Shown here piece after piece: positions 20,808 through 22,782 of a stretch of 22,782 nucleotides of DNA (the first letter of the stretch is position 1; the number at the start of each line of letters is the position of its first letter). The DNA lies in contig DAOUJS010000155.1 of the NCBI GenBank assembly GCA_034422355.1, forward strand, positions 1 to 22,782, in the 5' to 3' direction. Made by a program: the position numbers and the translations under genes. The notes beneath the pieces were generated by a model. It was not told where the DNA came from. It did not search any database and saw only the letters and a program-made list of their open reading frames with translations. The DNA comes from CATOSP01 sp034422355. GTDB taxonomy: Bacteria; Chloroflexota; Dehalococcoidia; Lucifugimonadales; UBA3495.

Positions 20808-22604
20808 TCAGCTCTGGTCGGTCTGCTGGTGGCGGCCAATGTAGCCCACCACCACAGCTTTCCGCTCCCGGTCCCAGTCAAATGCGATGCGGATGGTATA
20901 CCGGGCGTCGCGGTTGGTCCCCTTGCCGATGTGCTCCTTCAGCCAGTAGGTCTTGCCGTCAAGTTGGGTGGTGTAGGAGTTGCGGTAGGAGGTCATGGTG
21001 GTCTCGCCCTGGCTGGGCTTGTACCACCAGCCGCAGGCTTCTCGGACCGAGAGATCGAAGTCGGGTACGGTGATGTCTCCAATGCGGGACCGGTAGTAGA
21101 CGGTGGCCAGCCATTGCAGTGCCCTCCATACCTGGTCGGGACGCTCGAAGGGATTATCCTCGACGGTGGAGTCGGAGTTTAGCTGGAACAGCAGCCGGTC
21201 ACGGAACCGCGATGTGGCCCTGGCCACGGCTTGGGCCACATCGTCCATTCCCAGGGCATCTTCATCGATTTCCTCATCCGGGCCTTTCCTTGACTCGTCG
21301 TATTCATAGTAGGCGGTGCGCCAGCTTTCTTCCTTCTTCTGGCTCTCGTACAGATCGCTCTCCAGCCTTTTGACTTCCTGTTCCAGGCGTTCCTTGTCCT
21401 GCTCCAGCGTCAGGTTCAACGATTGGACAGACTCGTACTCTTCCATTGAGACGCCGGCAACCACGGCTCCTGACCCGGTATCATTAGCCAGGACATCCGG
21501 CTCCGACTCTGGGGGGTTGGCGGCGTCTATGCCGGGGGATTCCGCATTGGGGAATTGCTCGTATGCCGGGGCCCGGTGTGAGTCCTGCGACATTTCTCGC
21601 CGAGGTAGAGCGACAGCCGCTACCTCGGCAGCGCTAGGTGAGGCCAATGCCTCACCCATCCGGTCGACGGTCTCCAGAATCTGTTCCTGCAATCTCGCGC
21701 GGTGAAGGGACCGCTCCCTTTCCTCGGACATTACCGGGGCGGGCAGGTGGACTGCCTGGTATTCGGTTAGCAAGGATTCCAACTCCGACGCTAGAGAGGC
21801 CGCTTCCCGCACCGCCACCCCGGGTTGGAGATTGGCCGTGGTCCAGGAGCCGGGGTCGCACTCGAAGAACTGCAACAATTCCACGAAGCCTGTCTTGATA
21901 CCCGAGATGGTGGAGTCGAGGCTTGCGGCCAGGCTGCGTTCAGCTTCATTGGCTTCTTTGATCTGGATAGCCGCGTCTATGAAGTCCGGGACTTCCCTCT
22001 CCCATTCCGGTGCGATGATGGGGAGGGACTTCAGGTAAGTCAGGGCTTCGTCCAGGATGCCTGCGGGCTGACCGGAGCTGTTCTTGACTTCCTCCGTCAT
22101 ATCCACAACGGCTTTCCCTGACAGGCACTGGAACATCAACTCCACATCGTCCCTGGCGAAATCCGGGTACAGATTGGCGAATTTTCCCACTTCACGGTCG
22201 CAAGCATCCTGTGACCATGCGCCCTTGAACCGGCACTCCACCAAACCCACGACGTCCATCGGGATTCCAGCGGAGCCCAGGTGAGCTTCGACTTTCTCCT
22301 TCAACTCCGGGTGTGACTCTATCCAGAGGGCCAGGACACCGCAGGCAAGATCATTAGAGGACAGGACCTTCTGGGAGATGGGTTGCTTCAAAACAAAGGC
22401 TGGGGCCCTGCTGGAATCCCGAAAGCCCTGTATCCCCGTTATGTTATCCCGGACCAAAGCCTGGAATTCCCGCTGCTGTTCACTGGACACGGACTCCAGG
22501 CTGGACAAGGCCTGGTCCACAACCCTGTCACGGTATTCCTGGTCCATACTGTCGAATACGGTGCGGACCGGGAGGTTTTCAGAAAGGTCAGTCTTATTTG
22601 TCAT
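20808..22604 (-). CDS. Large coiled-coil protein of unknown function with a distinct C-terminal domain
   Basis: A 598-residue hydrophilic protein with no signal peptide, membrane segment or recognised enzyme motif. Residues 1-330 are mostly helical. Residues 330-390 are Pro/Ser/Glu-rich and look flexible. Residues 393-435 form a strong coiled coil (LTLEQDKERLEQEVKRLESD). From about 455 a compact C-terminal region begins. Its end, YWLKEHIGKGTNRDARYTIR then IAFDWDRERKAVVVGYIGRH, has a beta-hairpin pattern that recalls RelE/HigB-like folds, but I cannot show homology. The ATG has a GGAG 9 bases upstream. An IS630-like transposase end lies 80 bases upstream on the same strand. A role in defence or as a toxin-like effector is possible but unproven. 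Confidence 0.85.
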   Translation of the reverse strand: MTNKTDLSENLPVRTVFDSMDQEYRDRVVDQALSSLESVSSEQQREFQALVRDNITGIQGFRDSSRAPAFVLKQPISQKVLSSNDLACGVLALWIESHPELKEKVEAHLGSAGIPMDVVGLVECRFKGAWSQDACDREVGKFANLYPDFARDDVELMFQCLSGKAVVDMTEEVKNSSGQPAGILDEALTYLKSLPIIAPEWEREVPDFIDAAIQIKEANEAERSLAASLDSTISGIKTGFVELLQFFECDPGSWTTANLQPGVAVREAASLASELESLLTEYQAVHLPAPVMSEERERSLHRARLQEQILETVDRMGEALASPSAAEVAAVALPRREMSQDSHRAPAYEQFPNAESPGIDAANPPESEPDVLANDTGSGAVVAGVSMEEYESVQSLNLTLEQDKERLEQEVKRLESDLYESQKKEESWRTAYYEYDESRKGPDEEIDEDALGMDDVAQAVARATSRFRDRLLFQLNSDSTVEDNPFERPDQVWRALQWLATVYYRSRIGDITVPDFDLSVREACGWWYKPSQGETTMTSYRNSYTTQLDGKTYWLKEHIGKGTNRDARYTIRIAFDWDRERKAVVVGYIGRHQQTDQS

Positions 22605-22685
22605 TGGCTAAAACTCCAAACCGACGCTATGCACCGCAAGACAATCTTAAGACACCGACGCGCTATAGGCTAGTACTCAGTCAGG

Positions 22686-22781
22686 TCAGGAATTGATTGG
22701 ATAGAGGCGATGGAGTTTTGCTCTAGCGTCCTGGATGCCAAAGCGCCAGTTGATGCGGGCCTGAGCCTGGTTTCGCTCCCG
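22686..22781 (-). mobile_element. C-terminal end of an IS630-like transposase (truncated by window edge)
   Basis: The minus-strand frame entering from the window edge gives RERNQAQARINWRFGIQDAR, then AKLHRLYPINS and a TGA. The pattern INW.F...DAR.KL..LYP is the typical C-terminus of IS630/Tc1-mariner-related transposases (usually W.FTT.DAR.KL..LYP). Only 31 residues are in the window, so I cannot say whether the element is complete. No terminal inverted repeat can be defined in 22605-22685 without the other end. Confidence 0.65.
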
Positions 22782-22782
22782 T

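Noticed and set aside
1..22782. CRISPR array or prophage
   Set aside because: I saw no regularly spaced direct repeats with unique spacers and no phage structural genes.

Overview
The window reads as a piece of a high-GC, free-living bacterial chromosome, most likely Chloroflexota of the Dehalococcoidia/SAR202 type. That placement is inference. It rests on the gene mix (an F420-type luciferase-like oxidoreductase, a GMC flavoprotein, a HAD dehalogenase-like protein, an acetamidase/formamidase, a stand-alone thiamine-pyrophosphate enzyme), on several lipoproteins with Pro/Thr-rich linkers, and on frequent GTG/TTG starts behind good Shine-Dalgarno sequences. There is no 16S gene or universal marker to settle it.

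Layout. 1-130: the end of an unknown plus-strand gene. 345-1116 (minus): two overlapping small genes, one a membrane-anchored protein. 1372-2241 (minus): a protein made of two copies of one unnamed domain, with a clear rho-independent terminator. 2463-3432 (plus): a ComEA-like helix-hairpin-helix lipoprotein whose signal peptide runs upstream of the first in-frame ATG. 3653-4939 (plus): an F420-type oxidoreductase and a small membrane/coiled-coil protein. 4962-7168 (minus): an apparent operon of S41 protease lipoprotein, SmpB and a gamma-class carbonic anhydrase-like protein. 7554-9142 (plus): phosphoglucose/phosphomannose isomerase and a VOC protein. 9177-10073 (minus): a HAD dehalogenase-like protein and a 51-aa protein. 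10264-12730 (plus): a two-gene operon of GMC oxidoreductase and alpha/beta hydrolase. 13189-13551 (minus): tRNA-Val(CAC), tRNA-Leu(CAG) and tRNA-Arg(GCG), all with encoded CCA. 13838-14338 (minus): a monohaem cytochrome c lipoprotein. 14504-15514 (plus): a PurM/HypE-like AIR-synthase-fold protein. 15688-16656 (minus): a threonine dehydratase-like enzyme, with a cluster of TGTAC-centred repeats at the convergent junction. 17153-17635 (plus): a small HTH protein and a small unknown protein under a strong promoter, ended by a structured terminator. 17849-20697 (minus): TPP enzyme then acetamidase/formamidase. 20808-22604 (minus): a 598-aa coiled-coil protein of unknown function. 22686-22781 (minus): the C-terminus of an IS630-like transposase.

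Most of the window is ordinary housekeeping and small-molecule catabolism: oxidation (LLM, GMC), hydrolysis (alpha/beta hydrolase, formamidase, HAD) and C-C or deamination chemistry (TPP enzyme, threonine dehydratase). I found no complete, recognisable new multi-gene system. The parts that deserve attention are the 598-aa protein beside the transposase remnant, the duplicated HYHYGP-domain protein, the TGTAC repeat cluster, the HTH/small-protein unit and the orphan PurM-like protein.
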